Source: Atherix ibis (Eukaryota; Arthropoda; Insecta; Diptera; Athericidae). Taken from it: DNA of 64,000 bases. The notes below the pieces were generated by a model. The model worked only from the letters and a program-made list of their open reading frames with translations, had not been told where the DNA came from and did not search any database. The stretch is taken from the NCBI GenBank assembly GCA_958298945.1, contig OY282609.1, positions 31,035,212 to 31,099,211 of the forward strand, given 5' to 3'. Each line of letters opens with the position of its first letter. Within the stretch, counting starts at the first letter, position 1. Shown one piece after another: positions 32,601-47,600 of the stretch. Made by a program: the position numbers and the translations under genes.

Positions 32601-35600
32601 TGAGCAGGGGCGTTATGGTGCAAAAGCTAATTTTTGTTCTTCCACAAATCCGGGCATTTCTGGTGGATTGCTTCCCGCAACTTGCGCATAATTTGCAGAT
32701 AATATTCCTTATTGACCGATGTACCCTGCGGCAAGAACTAATGATGCATCACGCCCCTGCAATCGCAGAAAACTGTAAGCAAAACCTTCACATTCGACCG
32801 AACTTGGCGTGCTTTTTTCGGTTTTGGCTCATGCGACAGCTTCCATTGGGATGATTGAGCTTTGGTTTCCACGTCATAATCATAAACCCATGATTCGTCA
32901 CCAGTTATGAGCCTCTGGAGCAAATTTGGATCATCGTGGACAGAGTCCAACAGCTCCTTAGCAATGTTTATGCGATGCTGTTTTTGGTCGAAATTGAGCA
33001 ATTTTGGTACGAATTTCGCGGCGACCAGTCTCACGAGCAAATCATTGGTAAAAATCGAATGGCACGAACCAATCGATATGTTTAAGTCCTCAGCAACTTC
33101 TCTAATGGTGATTCGACAATTGGCCAATGCTATTTTCTTCACTTCATCAATGTTTTCGTCCAGCACGCTTTTCGTCGTTCACATCTTCTCGGTCCTCTGA
33201 GAACATTTTGTACCACCGATAAACGTTGCTTACGTCCAAGGTAGCTTCACCATATGCCACAATCAACATTCGGAATGCGTTCGCGGAATTAATTTTGTTT
33301 TCCACACAAAATTTGATACAGATTTTTTTATCCATGTTTTTGGAATGGGCAAAAATCGAAGACCGGCCAAAACACGTGCAAGCAAAGCAACTGTCAAAAA
33401 TTAACTGAACTTTCAAAATGGCCGAACTTGTCGGCATAAGTGAGAGACATTAGTACCAATATGACGCCACAAAAAAATTGAAAATCGAGTATACGCAACT
33501 CACGGAAATTCAAAATTCCCGATACTTTTTGAACAGACGTCATAGATCAATTTACGTAAATTTTCTGAGATATTCGTTGACCCCACTCGACACACGAATA
33601 TCTCAGAAAGTTTTTCCTAGAATTTACCTCAATCATTTTTAGTTCACCAAGAATTCAGTAAATTATTTCCATTTTCAAGGTCTTCATAACATGCCAAATG
33701 GGTACAGTTGCGATACCCCAAGACCCTTTATACTGGGTCATATTTCTAATGCGTCAATATCATTTTTTTTTTTAATTCAAATCTGCAGTAATTTGTTAAG
33801 TGCACAAAAACGGATCCATTCGATGTAGTTAGTGGTGAAACCAAACAAATTATTCTAATTAGTGTGTAGTTTTTTATATTTTTGAGTAATTAATTTAATA
33901 GATTTCTTTCCAAACAACGCATATAAATATCTTGATTATGAATGGGAGAATTTAGTTTATAGTAAAATGTCGCTGACAACATTACACTTTGTTGTGGCAA
34001 CCTTATTTGTTGTATTTGTTAGTCCGGAAATGATACGATATGACAATTATCGTGTCTACGAAATACTGCCGAAAACACAGAAAAGTTATGATTTTCTGAG
34101 ACAATTAGATGGCACTATTGATGGGGTATTGTTTTTGAATGGTATACCTGGTGTTGGTATAAAATCGTATGCCATTGCTTCACCAGCGGCTGTGCCTAAG
34201 CTTCTAAAATATTTCCAAGAAGGCTACATAACATTTTTATTGGTCAGTAATAATGCACAGGAAGGACTTGACAGGGAGATGGATACCATTTCTAGAAGAG
34301 CTTCCGGGGCATACGACTGGAATAATTACTACACTCTAGAAGATACTTACGCCTGGATGAAAAAGACAGCTGCAACTAATAAGTATGCTAGCATAGTTAA
34401 AGTTGGCGAAACTTTTCAAGGACGCCAAATCCTTGGACTGAAGGTTTCCTTCCAAGGTTTAAGGCCTTCCGTTTTTATAGAAGGTGGTTTACATGGGCGC
34501 GAATGGCTTTCCCCAGCAGTAGTCACCTACTTGGCCAACGAGATTTTAGAGAATAATAGCTCCAGAATTCGTGATGTTGCCAATAAACTTGATTGGATTT
34601 TTGTACCAATCACTAACCCAGATGGTTACGAATACACTCACAATCAAAACCGTTTGTGGAGAAAAACTCGTTCGCGTTTTGGAAATTGTATAGGAGCCGA
34701 TCTGAATAGAAATTTCGGTGATCATTGGAATACGACCGGTAAAAGATTCCATCCATGCTCCGATGTGTATCCGGGACCCTTTCAGTTCTCGGAAATTGAA
34801 TCTCGATCGATTGCAAGCTTTGTTCGATCGTTAACACAGAAAAGATTTCGAGGATACATATCCATTCAAGCTTATGGTCAATTCCTTTTATTCCCTTATG
34901 GATACAAAAAAGAACGCATTCCGGATTATGACCAGCTACAATCGATGGCAGAAAAAGGCGCTAAAGCACTGGCTGCACGCCATGGTAGTAATTTTACAAT
35001 AGGCAGCATTGCTGAAACTTTTCTACCTATAAGTGGGGATACCGTAGATTGGGCATATGATACTGCTTCTGCCAGATTTGCATTTTCTTATTCGCTGAGA
35101 CCTAAAGTTGGCACTTGGGATGGATTTATTCGACCACCAGAGGATATTATTCTTTCCGGAGAGGAAACACTAGATTCCCTAATTGCATTGCTAACAGAAG
35201 CAGCTCGTTTGAATTATTTTGAATAAATTATTTAATGTTATTTGCGAAAATAAAAAACAATATTATGCATAATTAAATTGGAAGCATTTTTTCTTTGTCC
35301 TAAAATAGACTTTTTAAATTTATTTCAAAGGGAAATTTCAAAAGGACTCCTCTTAATAGTGTAAGTCTCTAACACACTAAAAATACCTTCTTAAAATGTG
35401 CCATGAACAATTTTAGTTAAAATCGACTTAATGACTTATAAGTATTTATTTAAATTTAATCTAAAACTTTAGGACTTGTTTGGGACAAAAACTTAATAAA
35501 GTGAATTGTTGGTTTGATCCTTTTAAAACGACGTACGCTGTTGATCACATCGACAATAGTTTTCATCTCAGGATATTCCTTTGATTGTTAACGTTGATCA

Positions 35601-38600
35601 TGTTTAGCTAATAATTAATACAGGAGGGGACTTTGAGGTCTTTTTGTCAGAATACCAGGTGTATCAGCTTAAATCCGCTGTTTTTAAGTCAAAAACACAT
35701 GTTTTTTTATAGAAAGCAAAAACAAATTTCTTCAAAGTATTTGTCCTCGCTAGCTACATATTTTTCCTATCTTTTGGGCGATTTGTGAATAACACGCCAA
35801 AAAAATTCCTTCTCTTTCGAGGCAACCCACTCATCAAGCCATTTTCGGACGTCGTCGTAAGAATCGAAGTGCTGCTCAGCGAGCGCGTGGCCCATCGACG
35901 AAATACAGGTGGTATTCGGAAGAGGCCAGGTCTGGTGAATAAGCGGGGTGGTGTAGCACCCCCAGTTGAGTGTCTCCAAGTAGTTTCGGACCATTTTTGA
36001 CGTGTGCGGTGGTGCGTTGTGGTGGAGGAAAATCAGCTTATCATGTCCTTGTTGATAATCCGTCCTTTTTTCACGCAGAGCACGGTGCAATTTATTCAGT
36101 TGTTGGTGGTAGCGGTGGGCATTGACAGTTTCACCAGGTTTCAACATCTCGTAGTAGACGATACCCTGCTGATCCCACCAAACGCACAGCATCGTCTTCC
36201 GTCCAAAGCGGGATCAACCAACGATTCCTTGCGTTTAGGATTGTCAAAATATATCCACTTTTCATCGCCTATCAAAATCCGATGCAGGAACGACATTTTT
36301 TTTGTCTGGCGAGCAAGATTTCGCATGTGTTTTGGCGTCGCTCCATCTGCCTATCGTTCAATTCATGTGGCACCCACTTTCCGATCTTTTCAATCTTCCC
36401 CATGGAACGCAGATGCATGGAAATGGCTGGTTGAGTAACACCCAATTGCGCTGCGAGCATTTTTTGCTATTGGGTATCGTCTTCGTCCAAAAGATCCTGC
36501 AATTGATGGTCCTCAACCTTTCTAGGCTGATTTTCACGCTTCTTGTCCCACAAGTCCAAATTGCCGTCTTTGAACCGACGAAACCAATCTCGGCACTTTG
36601 TTTTCGATAAATCACTGTCACCATAGGCCTCCACAAGCATTCAATGTGATTCGGCAGCCGATTTCTTCAAACTGAAGCAGAAAAGCAGAGCTTCCCGCAT
36701 ATGCTCTTTTTCTGGCACAAAACTAGACATGATTACCAAAGTAAAAATATATGTTGTTATACGAAATTGCTGACAATGTGAACTGATTAATGTTGACAGA
36801 TATCAAACTCATAAAAAAAGTATGGCGTGTCTATGATAGCTTAATACGCTCACTTACGCCATCTATGACCAAACAGCGGATTTAGGCTTATACATATTTA
36901 AGCTTATATTTCAGACCATTTTTGACTCTAAACTGGCTGTCTGAAATCTATAAAGAGAGAAATTCAAAGAATGGTTTTGGGAGATCTCTTTAGATAAGCC
37001 CTCTATGCCACACCTTGTCAAATGCTTGCGCAAGATCAAGGAAGATTACTGGGCACACCTTTTTCTCTTGAATAAGGGATTTTTCCAATTTATATGTAAT
37101 TCTATGCACTTGATTTATAGTGAAATGTTTTCCTCTGAAGTCAAACTGATGAGTTGGGATGAGATCTCTTTCTTTAATGATAGCTAGGACCCTCCTCAGG
37201 AACAACTTTTCAAAAAAGAGCAAGGATCACTTCGGCCATTTTCCAAAATTTGGGTACATATTTTAACTTGAAGCAAGCATTAACAATGAACTGAAACTTT
37301 AGGTAGCCCACTTTTGGGAGTTCTTTCATGATCTGGCCAGTTATCACATCAAATCTAGGAGCTTTTTTGGCACTTAAATTATGGGTAATCACATTTTTAA
37401 TTTCTTTAATTCAGGATTGTCAGATTTCCTTGATATCTACTTTGGTTGTTTTATTTATAATATTCGAATTTATAGTATTTTTTGGATATGGCTAAAAAAT
37501 ACCTCCTTTTTCCTTAGGACAAACGACCCATTTACCATCTTCCGAGGCGGATCTGGAATTATGGGTGTGTTAATTCTTTTGCCAGCTTTTCGTAGGGAGT
37601 AATCAATATTTTTATTCGCTGTTATTTATTTTTGAATTCAATGACTTGTTTTTTAAGCAATTTATTTAGTCGATCAAGAACTACTTTCTATTCTGGTTAT
37701 CTGAAGTGGTGTCATTTTCTTCAGGCTCTCCTTTTCGCATTTACTTCGGTGGAAAAGCTTATTCTAATATTATTTCTGGTAACTCGATGTGCTCTCAAAA
37801 GCGGCTTCCTGTATGTCACTCATAAATTGCTTAACTTTACTGTCAATTTGGTCTCTTATTTCAAGTGGGGCTTACGTATTAAGGAATTGTGTGAGTTTGC
37901 TTCTAAATGTATGCTATTTTGTCTTTTTATTGGTTAACTGCTGAGAAATTTATTTGTGGATTATATTCTCACTCATTGTGAGTATTATCGGCAAGTGGTC
38001 AGACGTTAGGTCAAAGAAAGATATTCCTTCAGAAATAAAATAATCAATTATATAAGGAATCTTTGTGGTATCAGATGGCCAAATCGTCGGTGTTTCTGAG
38101 GAATAGCACTATACAGTTGTTCTCTGCTAGCATTATACAGTTCTCTACCTCTCGAGTTAACTAGTCTGAAGTCCCAATAAGTATGTTTTGAGTTGAAGTC
38201 ACCTCCAATAATATTTCGAGCGTGGTCCTAGGCTTTTAAACAAAGCCGTCTTTCTTAAAGGCACCTTAACGAACTTTGGGGGACCCAGGCAGAGCAGGAT
38301 TACTCTGTTGGGAACCATGGTCGGGTCAATCCTGCTGTATGCTGCGCCAATTTAGACGGATGGGTTGATTAGAGCAACCTACATACGTCGGGTTGTCGCA
38401 GTCTACGGTAGGAGCGTATTGAAAAATTCCGAACAGCATCATACGAGGCCATTTGTGTTATGATCGTAGTGATACCGATTCAAATACTCGCAGATTGTGA
38501 CGCTCTGACGTAATTCGAGGTATGTACGGAGGAAAAAACGATGGCATATGGACTCACCGTTTCTTTTCGGCGGTGGATCTATGGATAGATCGACGATATG

Positions 38601-41600
38601 ATTATGTTTTCGGGTTTACCAATGCCTTGAAATGGTGGAGAGTATAGACGGGATGGCGGAGAGTACAGAGCACGTGTTCTTTTACTGCGTTCAATTCAAT
38701 AAGGCAAGAGAAGAGACTCAAAAGTGTACTGGCGGACCCCTGATACCGGCGAATATAGTGGTTCTAATATTGGACTCGAGGACGGCTTTGAATGCTGTTG
38801 AAGTCCTTGCATTAAGGACTACGTCTGGATGAGCGTGGAGGAAAACGATAGTAATAATTCACCAAAATAGTGATTTCGATCAATCCCTGCCCCACAAATT
38901 AATGCCTTACCTCAGTTCCGTACAGAGATATAGAAATATGACCAAGTAAGATGGTTTTAGTGGGTTAAAGTCCCATACTTCGTATTTCGATAATTTCGAC
39001 TTTACTATAACAAAAAAAAATCTTACCCTGGTCGGGCACAGTGTGACTAACCATCGTGGGATACCCGACATCCATAGTACCACTTTTTGATTTAGGAGTA
39101 CTCGGTTGGTACTTCCGCTCAGAGAGCTACAGTAGAAACCTGGTACTACTAGCGCGGCTCAGGACCGTGGGTGTGCCAAGAACTGTGAGCACTTCTGGTC
39201 ATTCTCCAAGAACAAATCCCCTCGCGGTAGTGCTTTCTAACCCACCTGAGATAAGTCGGCCAATGTCACAAATCAGACGATTACATGATCAACCAAATTT
39301 GGGACTGATTTTGACGTCATTTTGACGTCACGTTGGTTAAAATCCTGCCAATTTGGCTGATCAACTAATAATAATTTATAAACAAACTACTATCTTGTTT
39401 ATAGACAAGATATGACAAGAGTCATATCTTGAGAGGCTTAGTTAATACTTGATTGAAATTATCAAGTTTTGATCAATTTTATCAAGTTTTAGTTAAAAAA
39501 AAAACACTAAAGAATAGGAGATTCTCAATCAAAAATAATTCCATACATCCAAAAATACACTATCTGAGGACTGTTACTAAAAATCTTTTAATAAAAATAA
39601 CAAATGATGTAATTTTTCGATACAGTTTCTTTCGGAGAAGATAAATTTCCTTATCAGATATTTTTTTATTCATTTGAATTGTTATGCACTCATAAAGATA
39701 ATCTTAACAATAAATTTTCTTTCCAAATTTTTTTTTGAGAATATCTTTAAATTTACTTATTTAACATATCCAGAGAAAAATCTCATATTTTTATTAGAAA
39801 TATAATTGATGGGAAAATAATAAAATAATTATTTTAATAAGAAAACTAAATCTCAGTACAAGTAAATTGTTAAATTAATTAAATTAGTAACAAACTCATT
39901 TGGTATAATTTCTCTTGTTCTGGGCACAAAACTTATTATTTTATTTTTAATGATTGAATTTTCATACAATAAACCGTATCAATGCCAATTAATTTAATAA
40001 ATTTCGTTCTAATTAAAAATGTTCATTAAAATACGAATAGTAGTAGACAAAAACAGGAGAGGGAAAAGCCTAATAGTTTTGTATAAATACCTTAACTGTA
40101 GATGACAGAGTTTAGTTGATAGGAAAAATGTTACATTTTAAAGTAGTACCATTTGTGGTGAACCTACTTTTAATCTTGGATATTTCCCAAGCTATACGAT
40201 ACGATAACCATCGTGTCTACGAAATACTTCCGAAAACAAAACAAAATTATGAGTTTCTAAGAGATTTGGATGGCTTCATAGATGGCGTAACATTTCTGGA
40301 CGGACTTGCTGGCGTAGGAATTAAATCGTATGCAATTGCATCACCTGAAGCAGACTCAGAATTCTTGCAAAATCTCCGAAAAGGCTCCATAACGCACTCA
40401 ATGATCGAAGACAATATACAAAAATCACTCGATGCACATTTAAATCCAATTTCCACGAGAACTTCTAAAACATTTGGTTGGCAAAATTATCGTACTCTGG
40501 AAGAGATTTACGATTGGATGAGAAGTGTTGCAAAAAAGGAACGGGTCGTTACATTGATCAAAGTTGGGGAGAGCTTTGAAAATCGTGATATTCTCGGTTT
40601 GAAGATCTCATTTGGCGAGGGTCGAAGTGGCGTTTTCATAGAAGGAGGGATTCACAGTCGTGAATGGCTCGGACCAGCTGTAGTAACATACATTATGAAT
40701 GAAATCATAAATAATAATGACACCTTAACACGAAATATTGCTGAAAATTGCGATTGGTACATTGTTCCAACAATAAATCCTGACGGTTACGTATACACCC
40801 ATACTGACGATCGCTTATGGAGAAAAACCCGTTCACGTGTCGGCTCTTGTGTCGGAGTTGATCTCAATAGGAATTTTGGCTTTCATTGGAATGCGACTGG
40901 ACGGAAATTTCATAGCTGTTCTAATGCATATCCAGGATACTACCCCTTCTCGGAAAAAGAATCACGAACACTCAGTGAATATGTGACTTCGATCAAACAA
41001 AAACTTCGAATCTATTTGTCTATGCAGGCATATGGTCAATTACTAGTATTCCCTTATGGACACACTAAGGAGCATGCAGAAAATCACAAGGATTTATTGA
41101 AAATTGCCAATATAGCTACTCAAGCTTTGGCTAGCCGCTACGGTACTAAATATAAGGTGGGCAATACTTTTGAAGCTGCATACAAGGTATCTGGTGGAAG
41201 TTCAGATTGGGCGTACGGTCAACTTGGAATTAAGCTAGCATATACATATTCGTTACGACCAGCAATGGGAGTTTGGGATGGATTTAAATTGCCACCAAAT
41301 CTTATCATACCGACTGCAGACGAGACATTGGAATCAATACTTGGTTTAATAATTGAAGCTAGCAAATTAGGATACCTTCAATAAAATGCATTTATTTATT
41401 TAAAAAATGTGAACATTTTTATATAAATTTATTTTATTTGAATTAAATAAAAACCATTCGATTAAAATTATGACAGAAGATTTGAATTTTGATTTATTTA
41501 CCATTAAAAGCATAGATTTATGATAAAGGAATTAATAATTTTGTTGATAAGTTTTTTTCATGCTTTTTTTTAAAAAAGTTTTTCCAAAAATTGAATTTGT

Positions 41601-44600
41601 TAATTAAGAATTTAATAACGTTTATAAAAATACTTATCCAAGCATGGTAGAGTATCTAAAAATATTCCTTAAAAAAGTATCGGGCAAAACACCCACAATG
41701 GGAATGTAGAGTTTCTGATCTTCGAGGAAATATACTTCATAAGGCGCTTACTTATCAGTTTCGGGACCAAGAAAAAGTCACAGGGGACCAGATCTGGGAA
41801 ATACGGTGGCTGCGGCATTAGGAGTCTGTTGTTTTTGACCAAAAAAAATTATGGTGCAAAAAGCCAATTCATCCACAAATCCGGGCGTTTCTTGCGGATT
41901 GCTTCGCGCAATTTGCACATAACTTGCAGGTAATATTCCTTATTGGCCGTTCTACCCTGCGGCAAGAACTCATGATGCACCACGGCCCTGCAATCGAAGA
42001 AAACTGTAAGCAAAACCTTCACATTCGACCGAACTTGCCGCACTTTTTTCAGTCTTTGCTCGTGCGGCAGCTTCCATTGGGATGATTGAGCTTTAGTTTC
42101 CACTTCATAACCATAAACCCACGATTCGTCACCAGTTATGACCCTCTGGAGCAAATTTGGGTCATCGCGGACAGAGTCCAACAGCTCCTTAGCAATGATA
42201 ATTCGATGCTCTTTTTGGTCGAAATTGAGCAATTTTGGTACGAATTTCGCGGCAACCCGTCGCGCACAAATCATTGGTAAAAATCGATCCAATCGATATG
42301 TTTAAGTTCTCAGCAATTTCTCGAATGGTGATTCGACGATTGGCCAATACTATTTTCTTCACTTTATCAATATTTTCGTCTGTTGTTGACGTGCTCGGGC
42401 GTCCGGCACGCTTTTCGTCGTTCACATCTTCTCGGTCCTCTGAGAACATTTTGTACCACCGATAAACGTTGCTTACGTCCAAGGTAGCTTCACCATATGC
42501 CACAGTCAATATTCGGAATGCGTCCCCGCAATTAATTTTGTTTTTCACACAAAATTTGATACAGATTCTTTGATCCATTTTTTGGAATGGGCAAAAATCG
42601 AAGACGGGCCAAAGCACGTGCAAGCAAAGCATCTGTCAAAAATTAAGTGAACATTCAAAATGGCCGAACTTGTCGGCATAAGTGAGAGATATGAGTACCA
42701 ACATAACGCCACAAAAAATCGAAAATCAAATATACGTAACCCGCGGAAATTCATAATTCGCGATACTTTTTGAACAGGCCTCATATATCTACCCTCGATG
42801 AATACAAAAAGAAGCGATTTCTCCACTCTAAATGAGTTTACCACTCAAACATTTTAAATATCTTCCCACAGAAAAAAGCTCCTCACCATAACATGTAAGA
42901 ACTTTCCAAAAAAGGACTCATCTTTATCACATGCATTCGTAGCTCTTGAATTTTCAATTGTAAAAATTGAATCCTCTTATAAATCTAAGAAATTGATCCT
43001 AAAAATCCTCTTATAAATTCGTGCCCGAATCTTCTTCACATCGCACAATAAGCTTACTCCCAATCCTAGATACAGTTTTTGAGAAACTCATACTTAAATC
43101 CTGCAACGTAATTCCAGAGCATCAGTTCAGCTTTAGAGCAGAACATTTCACTATCCAAGAAATCTATCTGCTATCCCCTCTGAGATGAAATATTACTGCT
43201 GCTCAGGTGTGCATTTGACCATGTCTCCCACGTTGGCTCACTCTGCAAATTAAAACAATTCCTTCCCTTCACTGACTACCTGATAATACAATCATATCTC
43301 TGACAACGGTATTTTCAAATGTCTGTGAATCTTGAATACTCCCCAGAATCTCCTGTATTCCTCAGGGTAGTATCTTGTGCTCTATCCTATATAATATCTA
43401 CAGTTCCAATATCCCTACATGCTCTAAGTTTACAGTGAGAGTGAACTTACACAGACGACACAGTCACTGTTGGACTCACATTTAGTCGAATTTATATCAT
43501 TGAAACTATTATAAATCGTGATCTTAAAGTTCCCTTCGTACGTGAACTAATCCTTTCTCGTTATAAAAAGTTACATGCTATTGTAGTTAACCGTAAAAAA
43601 GGGAATTGCTTTGTAAGAGATTTATCCTCAATTACCTACTAAGCTAATCAAATTTGAGCCTTATTAAGTCCCAATAATTGGAGCAGCATCGATGGTTGTT
43701 AGATTCTTCTTCATGTTGCACGGTATTTTGATAACACCTCAAATGACAAATCTGCTTCTTGCTTGTAATGGGTGATTTTGTATGTATTTGGTGTTCAAAT
43801 TTCCAAAAAAAAACCCAGAGAAATTGCAAAATTGTATGAAGTATTCCCATTTACTTTTTAAAGATTATTTCATATATTGAAACGACTACGTTTTTAGTGA
43901 TCCATGCAAGAGGTCCAATTTTGATAGTGACTTCACGTAGCCCCATAAAAAATCGCACGAGATAGGCGGACAACTCACCGGTCCAAAACGTGTGATAAAT
44001 TGCTCACCGGACTCATCTCTCAATATGTCCATTGTTTCACGTGCTATGTGACATGTAGCGCCGTCTCGTTGAAACCACATGTCGACTATATGCAGTTCTT
44101 GTATTTTGAGCAAAAGTAAGTTCGAAATCATCGAATTTTTTTCATCTAAAATAATATTTTTTTTGTACCTGCAGTTACTCTCTCAATTAAATTAGCAAAA
44201 TCATTTTCGAAATATTCCCTGATTGTGAAGAATACTTAATGTAAGGATTGGTTAGTCGAGAAAGTTCGTAGCGTTTTTTGAGTAAAATTATAGGTGCATT
44301 TTATGTTCTAGGTCGATTTTGTTTAGCCGCCGTTTTGATGTGAATGATATTTGTCTGTTGGTATTTGACAGTCGTAGGGTGACAGTCGTAAAATTGGGAA
44401 TATCTCCAGCGTGTTTGCTTAAAAAATTCAAAAAAATTTGTTTTCAATAGACACAACAGCTGCAGGCTTCAAATGAACATGAAAGGCGACGAGACTGGAG
44501 TGCTCGAGTTTTATAGCTCGGTCTAGACGACCACCATTTTTCGCAAAAAATCATTATGAGCCGCTATTGGGGCACTAAAAACCCTCAACTAATACACCAA

Positions 44601-47600
44601 AGACCACTACACCCTCGGAGAGTAACTGTATGGGCCATATTTCTTTGAGGATGCTGGAAGCAACGGTGCCAATAGGTAACCTCTATTGCGGCATGTTGGA
44701 AGACTTTCTTTTCTCCGAATTGGATCAATTAGGTCTATAGAACATGTGGCTACAACAAGACGGTGCCACATCACACACAGGTTATGCTACGATACAAATT
44801 TTAAAAGAAATTATTCTCGCCCGAATAATTTCAAAAAGTGGTGATATCGACTGGCCGCACGATCCCCTGATTACACCCTTTAGATTTTTTCATATGGGGA
44901 TACTTGAAGGAAAAGGTATACACTAACATCGATGCTTAAGGACAACTTTCGAAACGACACTGCTTAAATAACATTTTCATATTTCAGAAAATATTATGAA
45001 AAATGTGCTTAAAAGAGAGCTCGCCGACATAATATTCCATACATAATAATAAATACCATATAAAATTGTATATACATTTAAAAGTTATCAAAAAAAACTT
45101 CGACCTAGAACACAAAACGCACCCTGGTTTTTTTGAATTTTCTACATCAAATTTCTGGTATGTCAAAAGTGAGTGAAAATGGGTAATCCCCAAATGCTCC
45201 AAGCAATATCAAAAGCATCGTGCGCTGGGGGAGGGAGGATTGCCTAAAACAGCTATAGTTTAAAATTTCGCAATTATGTCCAATTACGTGCACTAACCAA
45301 TAGATGGTGTTGACTGTTATGCTATAATCTTTCATATTTCAAAGTTTAATAGTCGTAATTTTGAAATTCTTACCACAATTACGTATATTTAAAAATAGAT
45401 GGCATGTTTTCAAATATATTATTTTTCTGGATCAGTCACATTTCGAGCAATGTTTTTAAAATTTTTGTATATTAAATATTTGTATCGGAAAAAAATATAA
45501 AAAATAGAAAATATTGCACGAAAGAAGATGCAGAAACACCAAATTTTTTTATATTGAACATATTTTTCTCTAGTAGCATTTAAGTCTAAATAGGTAAGAG
45601 TCTCAACGATAATGAAAACTGCTTTAAATTAATTTCACAAAATTAGAAATGAATGCAAACATTTAATCAGACATTATTTTTCTTATCAAAATTTCCGATT
45701 TATTCTCTTTAATCAGACAAATTAGCAAAAATATAATAATAAATAAATTAACGATCATGTAACATACATAATATCAAGTCGGACTGATAAGTTTTGCTTT
45801 GTTCACCCAGCTAATTATCACTAAACACTATCTAGTATTATATTGTATTATACCAATTACGTTGAGGGTGATTTAATTAAAGAGGGAGAAAGCAAAGATA
45901 CTAATGAAAAATATATTGAAAAAGTATGGGACACTTAAGTCACCCATATTAGATAATCGATTAAAATAGGGTATATAAGGCAACTGATTTCGAAATGATT
46001 CTAATTCATACCAGTTCGGTTGTGCCGTTTTTTTATTGTACAAAATGTCACGCTTAGCACTTACAGTACTCGGTTTTGTTTTCGTCCTGGGATTGGGACT
46101 TATCAGTGCCCAACGTATACGATACGACAACTACCAGGTATACGAGGTGATTCCACAATCCGAGGAGCAAGTCAACATCTTAAGAGAATTAGATGGCAAC
46201 AACGATAGTATACGATTCCTCGAAGGAGTTGGCAAACCTGGTGTGAGGGTGTATGTCGTGGTTGCTCCACACAAACAACCTGACTTCACACACATGCTGA
46301 GTAGCGAGGGAATACAATACAAATCGGTGGAGACGAATCTGCAGAGGAAACTTGATGAAGAAAATCCTAACCCGAACAGTCGTGCTACACGCACTTATGA
46401 CTGGACCAGATATCATACACTCGAGGAGACATATGCCTGGTTGGACACTTTGGTTGCCAATTTCCCTGTAGTCGAAAAAATTCGCGCTGGAAAAACTTAT
46501 GAAGGCCGTGATATACTCGGTGTCAAAGTATCGTATGGACCTCTTAGAAAGGCGATTTTCTTGGAAGCTGGAATTCATGCCCGCGAATGGATATCTCCAG
46601 CTGTAGTTACTTATATACTAAACGAACTGCTTACAAGCAAGGATCCACAAGTGAGAGCTTTAGCCGAGGGATACGACTGGTACTTTGTTCCACATGCCAA
46701 TCCTGACGGATATGTGTACACGCATATGCGAGATCGCCTTTGGAGAAAAACACGATCACGTCAAGGGTCTTGTTATGGAGCAGATCCCAACAGAAATTGG
46801 GACTTCCATTGGAACACAGTCGGTGCAAGCAACCAACCATGCTCCGAAACGTATGCTGGAAAATCGGCTTTCTCTGAAATCGAAACGAAAACCTTCAGTG
46901 ACTACCTGGCTTCGGTTAAGGACAACGTCAAACTTTATCTCTCATTCCATTCCTACTCTCAGCTGCTTTTATTCCCATACGGGCATACCAAGAGCCATGC
47001 ACATAATCACAACGACCTACAACGAATTGGCGACATCACAACTAAAGCCTTGGCGAAACGATACCGCACACAGTTCAAGGCTGGAAATATCTACGACATA
47101 ATCTACCCCTCTGCTGGTGGCAGCATTGATTGGGTTCACACCGTTCTAGATATTCCACTATCTTTCTGCTATGAACTTCGACCAACCGCTTCCTCCTGGA
47201 ATGGTTTTGTACTACCAGCTAACCAGATCGTTCCAAGTGGCAAGGAAACGCTTGACTCTATAATTGCAATGGTCAACGAAGCCAAACGTTTACGTTATTT
47301 CAATTAATTTGCAAATTAAAACCAGAAGTAAAAAATAAAAATAAAAAGAAAGAAAAAAACTTATGCAGTGATGTTGTTCGAAATAAATAATTCATTGTAC
47401 ATACAAATATAAAAATTGTGTTTTTGTTTTATTACAATTCAATTTAAATCTAAAACAGATACTTTATTATAATAAGAACCTTCTACACATAGATGCATGT
47501 AAAAACAATTTTACATATTCTAAGAGTCTAACCAGTGAACTCCTCCACCTACCTCTACCTACCTGTACACAGTGCTCTAATTTTAATTCAATGTGAAATT

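Noticed and set aside
33343..33410. Small plus-strand frames over mariner copies (e.g. 33226-33408)
   Set aside because: They are shadows of the minus-strand transposase.
37381..37937. Plus-strand frames of 73 and 101 residues
   Set aside because: They lie over the jockey-type LINE whose coding strand is minus; no motif on the plus strand.
30678..47307. CP2 and CP3 as ordinary active carboxypeptidases
   Set aside because: The His-to-Gln and Glu-to-Ser changes are at the third zinc ligand and the catalytic base, and occur in both genes.
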